From: Dicyema japonicum
Taxonomy: Eukaryota; Dicyemida; Rhombozoa; Dicyemidae
Reading direction: 5' to 3'
Assembly: GCA_011109175.1 (NCBI GenBank)
Contig: RDEW01000042.1
Location: 28,796 to 61,590, forward strand
DNA: 32,795 bases
Of the stretch, positions 8,560 through 17,545 are shown piece after piece (position 1 is the first letter of the stretch; every line of letters begins with the position of its first letter). The position numbers and the translations under genes are program-made. A model generated the notes under the pieces. That model had not been told where the DNA came from. It saw only the letters and a list, made by a program, of their open reading frames with translations, and searched no databases.

Positions 8560-9332
8560 TGCCATCCATCCAAAGTGGACCCCGCCGACATTATCGACGT
8601 TGCGTTGCCTCTCACGATTGCAACAGAGATCAACTGGAGTAGCTTTTTAGTGTAGCTAAGCGTCCAAGTTTCTTTAGGAAGCGAAGCGATTTTCCACTTA
8701 TTCCTCCAGTTGTCTCGACCACTATCGGATAAAACGCGAATCGTCGCGTAGCGCTTCGTACTTCTTCTCCTTTGCCATCATCGTTTTTTCCGCGGAATAC
8801 AGTGTGTCTACCGCGCTCCCGACAATGTTGGACGGGCAAAGCGTGTCGACACAAGTAGCGTCCCAGATCAAAGGTTTCCCCTCTTCGAATGGGAAAATTG
8901 TGATCCCGTCGGGACGTTTTCCGTCTCCTCTGTCCAGACCAACAGGTTCTAGTATGGCTGGGTATCCCGCAGACTCCAGGGCTCGCTTGACAATTCCTTT
9001 GATCGCCTTGTGTCTTTGAATCGTCCTACACTCCTTCGACAAAAGAGGGCAGGTTGTCCATAACAATCGACGGTTGCGCCAGATCGGCATTTGTGGGTCC
9101 GGCAAATCTCCAGTCCAAGTCTAGTGGAGATGCCGATGCGGACAGTATCGTCGTCAAGATGGGTCCCGACACTGCCAACTGGGAGTGCATTGATCCATGC
9201 GTCACTCGATTCGCATCTTCCAGTGACTAGACATGCACGTCTGTGTTGGTTTGATTCGTTCAGAAGCCTCTCATATTTATCCTCGCAGATGGTCCTGTAA
9301 CGATCTTTCTGCTCAGGTATCATCCCCTTCAA
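8560..9332 (-). pseudogene. Zinc finger, RLE endonuclease and C-terminus of the 8530-11519 LINE
   Basis: 9332-8949 encodes LLNESNQHRRACLVTGR, HLDDDTVRIGISTRLGLEIC and CRTHKCRSGATVDCYGQPAL. The CCHC knuckle has lost a Cys (RSG for RCG) and the expected His. 9105-8722 gives EPVGLDRGDGKRPDG...PLIWDATCVDTL with the PD...D endonuclease residues. After another frame change, 8854-8560 gives FYPIVVETTGGISGKSLRFL and the VRGNATSIMSAG end. A deletion near 8636 removes several residues present in the 1945-2388 copy (HDVRETWW). Confidence 0.8.
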
Positions 9333-9351
9333 ATGTTCAATCTCTGTGATT

Positions 9352-10249
9352 TCAGATGATTCTGTTTGGACTTGGAATCATCCTGACCAGCAGTCGGCTG
9401 GAGCCCAAAGAGGATAGATAAGCAGGGCAAGCCAGATCTTTCGTTGAAGGGATTCCCAGTCCGCCCAGGCTAACGGGTAGGGTCGCTTGGTCCCACCCTT
9501 GGTCGTCAAATTTCACATTTGTGATACGTTCAATAGTACTCCGGAAGAGGGAATCGATAGCATCGAGCTGTTGCATTTTCAAGTAGCAGGGTGCCCCCCG
9601 AAGAACGTAGTTCAGTTTCTGTGCTGATAAGGCGTTTCTCAGGAGGAATAGGGAGGTGTGTGCGTCCAGCATCTCCAGACGTCTGAATGTTGTTTTTAGT
9701 TGATGTTCTTTTGTTCTTAGAGTGTTACTGATTCCAGCATCAGTAAGAGGGCATCCAAGTATTTCCAGTTGTTCTGATTTGGTTTCTGTGGCTTTCGGAA
9801 TGATCTCTCTGAACATACCAAGGATCAGATCCCATTCAGACTGTGGAAATCCAAAATTGGTTACTTCACACTTATTGGTGTTTAGAGTTAGGCATAGGGA
9901 TTCCAATTGTACTATCAGACTTTTCAAAAATCTAGTACATCCTTCGGATGGCCGCCCATGGTGCAATCATCCAAATACCATACTCTCAGAGGAGTGGAGC
10001 AGTATCCTGTGATACGGGCAATTCCCAGGCTGAACAAGGCGGGCCCCAGTGGGTCTCCTTGTTGGACTCCAGAAGACGATGGAATGTAATATTGGCCATG
10101 TACCAGACTGGATGGTTTTCCGTACGACTATGAATATAGCTGTACACTGATGGGTAGTATGTGAAGCAATCCTCCAGAATTGTATCACGTCGTATCGAGT
10201 TGAAGGCATTTTTAATGTCAATTTTGACGATTACGTGAGGAATGTTCAC
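9352..10249 (-). pseudogene. RT palm and thumb of the 8530-11519 LINE, frameshifted
   Basis: 10249-9986 starts with IVKIDIKNAFNSIRRDTI (first catalytic Asp). Another frame then reads SSSGVQQGDPLGPALFSLG and WYLDDCTMGG (catalytic Asp pair at 9967-9978). A third frame, 9966-9352, gives the thumb: EILGCPLTDAGISN, LEMLDAHTSLFLLRNALSAQ, PVSLGGLGIPSTKDLACPAY. At least two frameshifts lie within 130 bp. The catalytic motifs are all present, so decay is recent or mild. Confidence 0.8.
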
Positions 10250-11176
10250 GTTCTTTTCGGTGAATGTTCGGACAGCATGAACTGCCGCTTCACAACCCCC
10301 GGTGTGCCGACCCCTATTTGGGTTGGTTGCAGCTGTGTTATCAGCGTAGGTAGGATTGCTCTACATACAAGCTTTGATGCCAACCGACGGAAGACCATTC
10401 CGACTGCAATAGGGCGTATTCCACCTCCCTTCTTGTCGAATGCGATTAACTTTGCGGAAAACATTACGTGTCGAATTGTTTCTGGTAGTGTCCCTGATAG
10501 CATCCTGTTCATTAGTTTGGTGATAGCCAACACGAGCCGGACCCCAGAGTTGCCCGTGTTATGAGCAATGAGATCTTTGATGTGACCCGGACGGAGCCCA
10601 TCTAGTCCTCCACTGCTACTCGGGACGAAAGAGAGGATACCATCTTTTACGTCCTCTTCAGAGACAAGCAGATTGGGTAATTGTCCTGGGCAAGGGGGAA
10701 CCCGGTGGTCGTTGGGAAGACTTGGGTGTCGCTCAACAAGTGATGCGTAGGACTGTTCGGACGGCTCAATTATACATTGTTGATCTGCAAGGATCCTCAC
10801 CGCAGCACGGATACCACCTTCCGAAAGTTTTCGACGGATCGCGCTTCTTAATCTCTGAGTGTCCGAGATAGTCGATGTTGGCTTCTCATGGTTTTGAAAT
10901 TTGTAGGTGAGCTTTTCTGAGTTTGCCAATAGGTTTTTTGAGAAGAATGTGTGGACATTTTCCTTTACTAATGACGTAAGTGATTTCTCCTCTTTCCCCT
11001 CCTATGGGGTATGCATAGTGTGAATGGAGCAAAGCAAAATAATCGTACCCAATCATCAGAGTCGTCCGAAAAACTGCCCTTTCAATACACTCACATAGGC
11101 AGTCCGCGACAGATATACGGGCAGCTTTGGGGATCCTAATCAGGAGTCTTCGTGTGTGTGTCAGGTTGGAGATCAA
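10246..11176 (-). pseudogene. N-terminal region and first half of RT of the 8530-11519 LINE
   Basis: 11176-10886 carries LISNLTHTRRLLIRIPKAARISVADCL-like sequence shared with the neighbouring element. After a frame change, 10929-10246 carries RKLSEGGIRAAVRILA, GILSFVPSSSGGLDGLRPGH, IKDL, GGIRPIAVGMVFRRLASK and an IGVG box. These are the RT motifs before the first catalytic Asp. A frameshift at about 10248 leads into the next block. The copy cannot be translated as one protein. Confidence 0.8.
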
Positions 11177-11196
11177 TTCAAGTATTTCCTGATGGT

Positions 11197-11424
11197 CTAG
11201 TGGAACATGTTCAGAAGGGTAGCGTAGGAAGAGTTTGTCGTATTATCTGGTAGGAGACAAGATCGACAGTGCCATTCGGAAATGGCAGCCAGGGCTCTTT
11301 TAGTCATTCCGGCACAGGACATGTGGAAGCCATACGAACAGGCTGTGCAATGGATCATCCGCTTTCTTTTGTTCATTATGTTGCACTTTGTGCAGATCTC
11401 ATATTCTTTTACAGTTTTCTGCAT
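11197..11424 (-). CDS. PHD finger at the N-terminus of the 8530-11519 LINE
   Basis: From the ATG at 11424 the frame reads MQKTVKEYEICTKCN, then IHCTACSYGFHMSCAGMTKR and AAISEWHCRSCL. The spacing Cys-x2-Cys-x10-Cys-x2-Cys-x4-His-x2-Cys-x15-Cys-x2-Cys, with Trp two residues before the seventh Cys, is a textbook C4HC3 PHD finger. In cellular proteins PHD fingers read histone H3 tails, so a chromatin-targeting role for the element protein is plausible but is inference. The frame stops at 11197 and the next coding block lies in another frame. Confidence 0.8.
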   Translation of the reverse strand: MQKTVKEYEICTKCNIMNKRKRMIHCTACSYGFHMSCAGMTKRALAAISEWHCRSCLLPDNTTNSSYATLLNMFH

Positions 11425-11519
11425 GTTCTTTTCTGATTTTCCTTTCTTATTCTCTTCTTATCCTCTTCTTTTAGCAACACAACGAGAACAGACGACACAA
11501 CGTGTTTTTTTTCGTGTTT

Positions 11520-11553
11520 TTTTTTGTCTGCTAAGTATGGTGTTGATGATGGT
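11520..11553 (+). repeat. 34-bp perfect copy of an internal family-B LINE segment
   Basis: These 34 bases (six T, then GTCTGCTAAGTATGG...GATGGT) are identical to 13466-13499, where they encode FLSAKYGVDDG inside the family-B element. They sit directly at the 5' edge of the - strand element at 8530-11519, with no other family-B sequence beside them. I infer filler DNA from template switching at the retrotransposition junction, or a surviving shard of an older copy. Confidence 0.75.
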
Positions 11554-11755
11554 TTTATGGAAACTAAAACAAATTATGGCATTTAAATTCAAAAATGGCA
11601 TAAATTGCATCTATAACTTCTTTAAAGGAAAAACATTTTTAAATTTTTTATATAATTCAACTCATTAATAAAAAAATACCCTTTTCTAAAAAATGGCATT
11701 TATGGCAAAAATGCCCTAGTAATGACAAAGCATATTCAACTGGAGAAATCAGTAA
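11554..11755. other. AT-rich spacer between oppositely oriented LINEs
   Basis: No gene is seen. The words ATGGCATTTA and AAAATGGCAT recur at 11574-11600 and 11688-11712, resembling the flanks at 5395-5428 and 8488-8510. A stop codon at 11753-11755 bounds the open frame of the next element. Confidence 0.45.
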
Positions 11756-12760
11756 CAAGTTCATTTTCCTCCACTTGTCCTGCCATACGCAAAATGGGAC
11801 CTCAAAGAGTTGAGGAGGGCAAAGGTGGAGTTAGAGGGGGCAATAATGGTGTATAAGAGGAAACTCTATACACATGAAAGTCGGTGTAAGAGAAGGAGAG
11901 AAAATAATCTGTTTGAGTTTAATCGCAGATTGTTTTACCGTCGCCTACACGAAAATGGCCATAGTGTATGTTCCCAGCAGGACGCGGAAATGCTTTCCAC
12001 ATGGGGTAGTATGTGGGAGGCTAAACCACGCAGAGGAAATGCGTGGAATGTCCCGTACAGCGCCGCTCCTTTCTTGGCGGAATCTTGCGGAATTTTCGAT
12101 TTTCGCAAGAAATTTGAGGCGGTAGTGAGACACCTCCCTGATTGGAAGATGACCGGGGTCGATAAAGTTTATAATTTCTTTATCAAAAGATGCACTTCAT
12201 TACACGAGTCTATGTGTCGTGTATTACAGAAAAGCATCACTAACCCGGAAACGATTCCTGATTGGGCATGCACAGGGACAACTTATTTGATCCCAAAGCT
12301 GGACAACCCCCAGTCTGCTGCAGATTATCGACCGATAACCTGCATGCCAACCCTGTATAAGCTGATGACCAAATTGGTGGCTAATGAGGTCAGGAGCTTT
12401 GTAGACGCAAATGGGATTCTCTCCGAGAATCAGTTGGGAACTGTGCGAAATTGTCAGGGGGCAAAAGAGCAGGCTTTGATCAACAAATGCCTTTCTGTGT
12501 CTCACGGAAACTCACTTTTGTCTATGTGGGTGGATGTGAAGAAGGCTTACGATTCAGTTGATCATTCTTACCTTGTCGAGTGCCTACACAGTCTGTGTAT
12601 GCCTGTGTGGTTCATCAGCTTTGTAGTGGCTGTGATGAATAGGTGGAGTATTCATCTGAACTATAATAGGCACCGGATAGGCGAGGTAAAACTCAAGAGG
12701 GGGATCCTTCAGGGGATAGCATGTCTCCGCTACTCTTTGTTCTCTGTTTGGAGCCATTGA
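11756..12760 (+). CDS. Family-B LINE, N-terminal part and RT fingers/palm (fragment)
   Basis: The open frame runs from after the stop at 11753 and has FPPLVLPYAKWDLKEL before the first in-frame start-like codon. RT motifs follow: TGVDKVYNFFIKRC, GTTYLIPKLDNPQSAADYRP, ITCMPTLYKLMTK, LSENQLGT, the first catalytic Asp in MWVDVKKAYDSVDHSYL, and RGILQG. A 1-base deletion at about 12716 then shifts the frame. The neighbouring frame continues GDSMSPLLFVLCLEPLSRRL, which identifies the break. The protein would copy element RNA at the nicked target. The true N-terminus is missing or not recognised. Confidence 0.85.
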   Translation, partial: QVHFPPLVLPYAKWDLKELRRAKVELEGAIMVYKRKLYTHESRCKRRRENNLFEFNRRLFYRRLHENGHSVCSQQDAEMLSTWGSMWEAKPRRGNAWNVPYSAAPFLAESCGIFDFRKKFEAVVRHLPDWKMTGVDKVYNFFIKRCTSLHESMCRVLQKSITNPETIPDWACTGTTYLIPKLDNPQSAADYRPITCMPTLYKLMTKLVANEVRSFVDANGILSENQLGTVRNCQGAKEQALINKCLSVSHGNSLLSMWVDVKKAYDSVDHSYLVECLHSLCMPVWFISFVVAVMNRWSIHLNYNRHRIGEVKLKRGILQGIACLRYSLFSVWSH

Positions 12761-12836
12761 GTCGCCGCCTCAATGACCGGTTTGAGCAAATACCAGTTCA
12801 TTGTGAAGGGTCTGTTTCAGTACAAATCACCTTCTT

Positions 12837-13622
12837 TTTATCGATGACTTGAAGATGTATGCTCGAACAGCCGAGGAGCTCTACTCCATGGGGGTCTGTG
12901 CCAGGGAATTCTTTGAGAGTATAGGGCTAGATTTGAATTATTCAAAGTCTGCGACTAACACGCAAGTATGTAGCGAGTTAGTAAGAGTCCTAGAGGAACA
13001 CGAAGGATATAAGTATCTGGGTGTTACCGAATCTCCAAAGTCCCTTATAATGCCTGAGACAAAGCGACAAATTACTGAAGGCATCCGTAAAAGAGCAGCG
13101 TTATTGTGTAAGACGTCTCTAAATGCAAGGAATTTGTTCCTAGCATTAAATGAGTATGCTGTCTCGCTGCTAAACTACTACATAGGTGTTGTGGAGTTTG
13201 AGCCCAAAGAGTATGATGAGATGGATGTTATGATCCGTGGAGTACTCAGAGAGAACCATGTCCATGTGTTGGCAGCCAATAAGGAGAGACTATATTTACC
13301 CCGTGATAAATTCGGCCGTGGACTGTGTGGAGTAGTCCAACTAAGTGAGCGTATCCTAATGCGAATGCACGACACCCTGATAGCTGGGTCAAGTGTGTCT
13401 GCTAGGAAGCACGCCATAATAACGACCGAGAAAACACGGGCAACCCACCTAGGCACTATCAGACCTTTTTTGTCTGCTAAGTATGGTGTTGATGATGGTG
13501 GGCTAGTAAATGTGAAGGCGTTGATCGAATTACAATATAATAATTTGATGGAAAAGATCAACTTAAAAAGCCTTCATAAGGTCCTCTTCAGAGCATTGGA
13601 CAACCCACATGTCGAACCTTAA
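12837..13622 (+). CDS. Family-B LINE, RT catalytic box and thumb (fragment)
   Basis: The frame begins with FIDDLKMYARTAEELYSMG; FIDD (12837-12848) is the catalytic Asp pair, a Phe-Ile variant of YxDD. Then GLDLNYSKSATNTQV, a typical motif after the palm, and YKYLGVTESP (the LG box). The rest, to 13622, is helical thumb-like sequence including NEYAVSLLNYYIGV. A frameshift at about 13600-13620 separates it from the C-terminal frame. No stop occurs within the block. Confidence 0.8.
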   Translation, partial: FIDDLKMYARTAEELYSMGVCAREFFESIGLDLNYSKSATNTQVCSELVRVLEEHEGYKYLGVTESPKSLIMPETKRQITEGIRKRAALLCKTSLNARNLFLALNEYAVSLLNYYIGVVEFEPKEYDEMDVMIRGVLRENHVHVLAANKERLYLPRDKFGRGLCGVVQLSERILMRMHDTLIAGSSVSARKHAIITTEKTRATHLGTIRPFLSAKYGVDDGGLVNVKALIELQYNNLMEKINLKSLHKVLFRALDNPHVEP

Positions 13623-14433
13623 GTCGTCGACAATATGGCTAAAATACGGTGACAACTCACCTCGATCGGAGGCGTTGTACACGTATATGCAAGACCGCAA
13701 TATTTTTTGGGGTCGATCAACAAATACATGTCCCCACTGTAAGTCAAGGAGCATGTCGGTTGATCATTTAGCCACTCGATGTGGATCCATGCTCTGCCAC
13801 GACTATGTGTGGAGGCACAACGAGGTAGTAAGGAGTCTTCATCTTCTACTATGCAATAAGTATGGTATTCGCCACACCAGAAAGTTGCGGACTCATAAGG
13901 TGCAATCTGTAGTAGAGAACACCAGGGTCCAAATTAAGGTAGACAGTGTTATCCGTACCTCGGTGCTAGTCAAGCACAATAAACCGGACATTGTGGTACA
14001 CGATAAGGAGTCTGGCCAAGTCCTTATCATAGAGGTTGGCATCACGTCTCAAGACCGTTTGCAGACTGTGGAGGTGGAGAAAAAAAGGAAGTATGACTTT
14101 CTTGCAAACGAGATGGGGCAGATGCTTGGTTGCAAGGTCCTCGTTATTCCTATAGTAATGACGTGGGAAGGAATTGCAACAAAGTACCACAAGGGTTATC
14201 TGAAGCAGTTGGGGGTAGATAGGAAGCTCCAGGCCTATCTACAGTCCACTGTGTTAAAGCGGACCCTAGAGATCCTGACACTGGAGTATAGGAGGCAGAG
14301 CCCGGAGATGCCATATGGGCAGAGGGTTCAATTAGACAAGGCCTTTCGGGGTTGTTTTCAGAACCAGAATCGAACCTGCCTGAGGAGGCTGGCGAACAGG
14401 CAGGCGAGGAAGGTTGTTGAATATATATATTAA
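13609..14433 (+). CDS. Family-B LINE, CCHC finger and restriction-like endonuclease
   Basis: The 274-codon frame gives WLKYGDNSPRSEALYTYMQD and the zinc finger CPHCKSRSMSVDHLATRCG...YVWRHNEVVRSLH. Then come KLRTHKVQSVVE and the endonuclease KPDIVVHDKESGQVLIIEVG; Pro-Asp and the Glu 13 residues later are the PD-(D/E)xK pair. GITSQDRLQTVEVEKKRKYD and a C-terminal helical tail follow, to the stop at 14431. The layout matches the - strand frame at 21918-22928 along its whole length. The endonuclease would nick the target DNA for priming. Confidence 0.85.
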   Translation: MSNLKSSTIWLKYGDNSPRSEALYTYMQDRNIFWGRSTNTCPHCKSRSMSVDHLATRCGSMLCHDYVWRHNEVVRSLHLLLCNKYGIRHTRKLRTHKVQSVVENTRVQIKVDSVIRTSVLVKHNKPDIVVHDKESGQVLIIEVGITSQDRLQTVEVEKKRKYDFLANEMGQMLGCKVLVIPIVMTWEGIATKYHKGYLKQLGVDRKLQAYLQSTVLKRTLEILTLEYRRQSPEMPYGQRVQLDKAFRGCFQNQNRTCLRRLANRQARKVVEYIY

Positions 14434-14480
14434 CTTTTTTATTGTTTGTTAAATAAAGTGGGGGTATAATATTTTTTTTA

Positions 14481-14578
14481 TTATCTAAAAAATTATTTTT
14501 AATAAATATTTAATATATAAATTGAATTTAAATACTAATTTATTTACTGCGTGGTTCTTGTTAGCATTAATTTTTATA
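14481..14578 (+). promoter_or_regulatory. Short AT-rich upstream region of the ICE1-like gene
   Basis: Only about 100 bp separate the end of the family-B LINE from the proposed start codon at 14579. The stretch is about 85% A+T with no clear core promoter motif. Either the promoter is very compact, it lies within or beyond the LINE, or an upstream exon exists that I cannot see. Confidence 0.25.
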
Positions 14579-17545
14579 ATGAATTTCGACGATATTAATT
14601 TAGAGTCTGACTTTTCTTGTAAAAAATGCTCTTGTTTACTGAAGGTAATTAAATCTTGTATATTTATTATATACAGTCACTTTTTACACTTACAAGACTG
14701 AGGAAAGAAGAATTTTTATATTTCAAAAATAAAATAATTGAGTTCAAGTATAATTGGTAAAATAAATTTAGTGATGTGTTGGTTGATAATGAATCACTTA
14801 AAAATGAGATAAAAATTCAAAAATTTGAAATTACAAAACTCGAGGAACAATTTAATTTACTTGAAAAGTGAAAATTATTATTTTAATTTTACTAGGAAGG
14901 TCTCCTATTTGTCCGAAGATCTTAAAACTAAGACTGTAGAAAATAATAAACTGAAAAAAGTATATTTTAAAAGTCTCACCGTAGGAAGTCACAAAATTGA
15001 GTAATACTAATTGTGAACTTATTTCCAATTTAAAATCAATAAATGAACTAAATAAATTCCCCGTGGTCAAATTTTACATTTATATTTTAGATGAATGCCC
15101 AAACTGTAATACCTAATAAATTGGATTCTGATATCAGCTCAAATCAATTTGAAAGATCGGAATTAATTAAGTATTTAAAGTAATTTTGTTTAGGTCTAAC
15201 TGTAAAAAGTATGAGACAGAAAAATTAGATCAAAGTGAAACGTTAATTATTATTTTTAGAATGGAAAGATTCACATACAGATAAATTAAATAATGAAAAT
15301 TGTGAACTCATTCATTTTGATAATGAAATTAGAAATGATTCAATTAATGCTGTTTCTTTTGTACAAGATAAATTTATCAACAGTGAAAATGCTAATTTGA
15401 CAGATAGTCTTCAATCATATGATAAGGAAGATAAATTTGATAATACTTTTGAAATGTTCAACAACTGTTCAATCTATTTGACTGATCTTGTTAATTCCGA
15501 AGTTTTACATTTTTCAAATGAAATTTCAAGTTTAAAATTTTTTTTATATTATAGATGAATCAAAATTAATTAATTATGAATTTGAGAGTATTTTGTCCAA
15601 CGATTCGCAAAAATTCGCAGAAGACAATATTACTTTTTCAAATGTATTTACAAATGACAATTTTAACAATGAAAGAGAGATTAATGGAACTAAAGAGGAT
15701 AATTTATGCGGATACAGTTCAAATTTTTTAATAAATGATTGTGGATTTAATATGAAATCTAAATTCACAGATTTTTCAGAAAATTCACTAAAAAATGTTG
15801 CTTTTGACATTGCAACAAACATTCAACAGAATAATATAAAAAAATTAAACAGTGTGAAATCGAAAGGAAGTAAACACAAAAATGTATTTATTTATCCAAA
15901 TACTAATTCCAAATCAACAAAGCTAAATGAAAAGTGTATGGACGTTGAAAATTCATTGAGAAACTTAGAAAATGAACACGAATTCAATAATTCACAGCAA
16001 ACATTTATTTTGGATGGATTTTCTAAAAAGAGTCGTATGTCAATTTTTGAAGATAGTAAATTTGTTGAAATTCAGAAGTCATTCATATTTGAAAAATACA
16101 ATATACTTTCCAATTCACTTAATTATGAAATTTTGCCTTCATTTAATTCAAAAATTGTTTCGGAAACTTCAAATGTCAATTTAGACGATTTAAAATTTAA
16201 CATTTTAAAAAAATGTCTTACATCAAAAAAAGGTTATATAAAAAAGATTTCGAATAAATTTAATAACTGTCCATTAGATGAAACAATTTATTTGACAGTT
16301 CAAGTATAACTTATTTTAATTTTTAGGTTCTTAAGTCTGACAGAGTGGGTTTCATTAAAGTGCATGATTTAAAAAATATAAATAAATGCTATCCTAATAA
16401 TACCGAAGAATTACTTGGTGTTTTACCTTTTCGTGTTTTTAAATATGTTCAGTATTTGGAGGACCATTGTGATCCTCAGTCAACAAGTCGACCAATGGTT
16501 TTTTTTGTAATAAATTTAGAAAATTTTTTTTAATAGTATTTGTTCTACTATATTATGTCTCCAATCTTCAGACAATATTCCAATCGTCATAAAAGAAAAT
16601 GGTTTGTCTGCTATTTGGTTGGTTTACAAACATAGTTAAAATAGGCGTCTTTATGTTTTTTTGTTACTAAAAGATAATAAACAGGCTGAAATTATATTTT
16701 CTTTGTTTACAATTCTTATCAAATTGGGACGTACATTTTATAATTATTCATTGACATTGATGACGTCGACTCTGATAATCTGGCCTACGTTTACATTAGG
16801 TGATAATTTATCTTTTATAATTCATAGTATCTCGTCTCGCTGTTCGTGCAATTTTTTATGTCACCAAATCATTTTTATTAGAATCTTCGTCAACATATAA
16901 AGTATTTTATATTAAAAATTTAGGAATTATTAACTTCATTAACCGGATCTGCTATTGTTGAGAATTCAGAAATATTAATAGACTCTGCCTTTAAACTCAT
17001 TATTCTGCAGACTAATAGTTTTTTGGATAAAGAATTTTTAGATATACAAGAAGGAATACTTACAATTGAGCTTATTTGTATATTTAACACTTGGGATTAT
17101 ATTTATAAAAACTTGATTAAAAAACATATTTGTCCAATTATTTATGAAATTAATCAAAATTTAGTTGGCCTTGAAGATTTATCATCCTGCGAAATTTTAA
17201 ATGATGTTTTGAAACTTATTTGTTTTTTTCAGATTAATTTTTAGGTAGATTAGCTTGTCATGGTAGAACTTGGCAGGGTTGTTGTTTCAGTGACGTTTCA
17301 TCTCTTCTATATTCTCTTGGTGATAAATTTATTAGTTTGATTTTTAATGAATATAATTTTTAGGAAAAGAATTTAATAATCTTTTTACGGTTTGGCTGGA
17401 TACTATATTTACTATTGGGGAGTTTTCGAATATTGATTCCTATAAAGAGTTTGACGATACTTGGATAAAAGCAAATGAAGAAAAACTTAATTCTACTTTG
17501 CTATCGAAACGTCATGCACTTAATTTCTTCTTTATTACCCAATAA
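14579..17545 (+). CDS. ICE1-like little elongation complex subunit, 16 exons
   Basis: Introns to remove: 14645-14676, 14748-14771, 14868-14895, 14960-14984, 15063-15090, 15171-15193, 15235-15259, 15530-15554, 16304-16326, 16498-16519, 16618-16644, 16800-16827, 16902-16923, 17222-17244, 17335-17363. All are GT-AG. The spliced frame is 2583 nt: 860 residues plus TAA. Residues 1-125 start MNFDDINLESDFSCKKC and are strongly coiled-coil; about 126-505 are Asn/Ser/Asp-rich and low in complexity; 506-860 are helical. The C-terminal stretch TIELICIFNTWDYIY...CPIIYEI...LKLICRL resembles, from memory, the conserved C-terminal domain of animal ICE1, as does the N-terminal CxxC plus coiled coil. ICE1 scaffolds the little elongation complex for snRNA transcription by RNA polymerase II in the nucleus. 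It is much shorter than the human protein (about 2,270 residues). The intron model is firmer than the name. Confidence 0.6.

Larger units (their letters stand above)
8530..11519 (-). mobile_element. PHD-RT-RLE non-LTR retrotransposon, second copy, broken
   Basis: It has the same architecture as the 5465-8483 element but a different subfamily (clearly diverged protein sequence). Order on the - strand: PHD finger (11424-11197), conserved N-terminal region (11176-10886), RT (10929-9352, in three frames), zinc-finger region (9332-8949) and RLE plus C-terminus (9105-8560). It ends with VRGNATSIMSAGSTLDG-like coding just before 8560. A truncated copy of the same family is at 1945-2388. At its 5' edge lies a 34-bp fragment of the family-B element. 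Its 3' end abuts the next element, so the two are arranged head to tail. Confidence 0.85.
11756..14480 (+). mobile_element. Family-B RLE-type non-LTR retrotransposon, 5' incomplete, frameshifted
   Basis: This lineage is separate from the PHD-type elements. It has an RT with an FIDD catalytic box, a PITCMPTLYKL motif, a C-terminal zinc finger (CPHC...DHLATRC) and an RLE endonuclease (KPDIVV...IIEVG). These features resemble NeSL/CRE-like RLE elements, an assignment from memory. At least three frameshifts (about 12716, between 12768 and 12835, and about 13610) break it. It ends soon after the stop at 14431-14433 with TTAAATAAAGTGGGGG and a T-rich tail. Related copies lie at 19270-19720 and 21918-22928. 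Confidence 0.85.

Noticed and set aside
14852-15070. - strand open frame of 72 codons
   Set aside because: It overlaps exons 3-5 and tiny introns of the ICE1-like gene in antisense; no homology is seen.
15574-15822. - strand open frame of 82 codons
   Set aside because: It is antisense to the large AT-rich exon of the ICE1-like gene, whose + strand model is supported by consistent splicing.
14579-17545. A ciliate source, because ciliates such as Paramecium also have introns near 25 nt
   Set aside because: The gene ends in TAA and needs no reassigned stop codons, and the transposon and gene families point to an animal.
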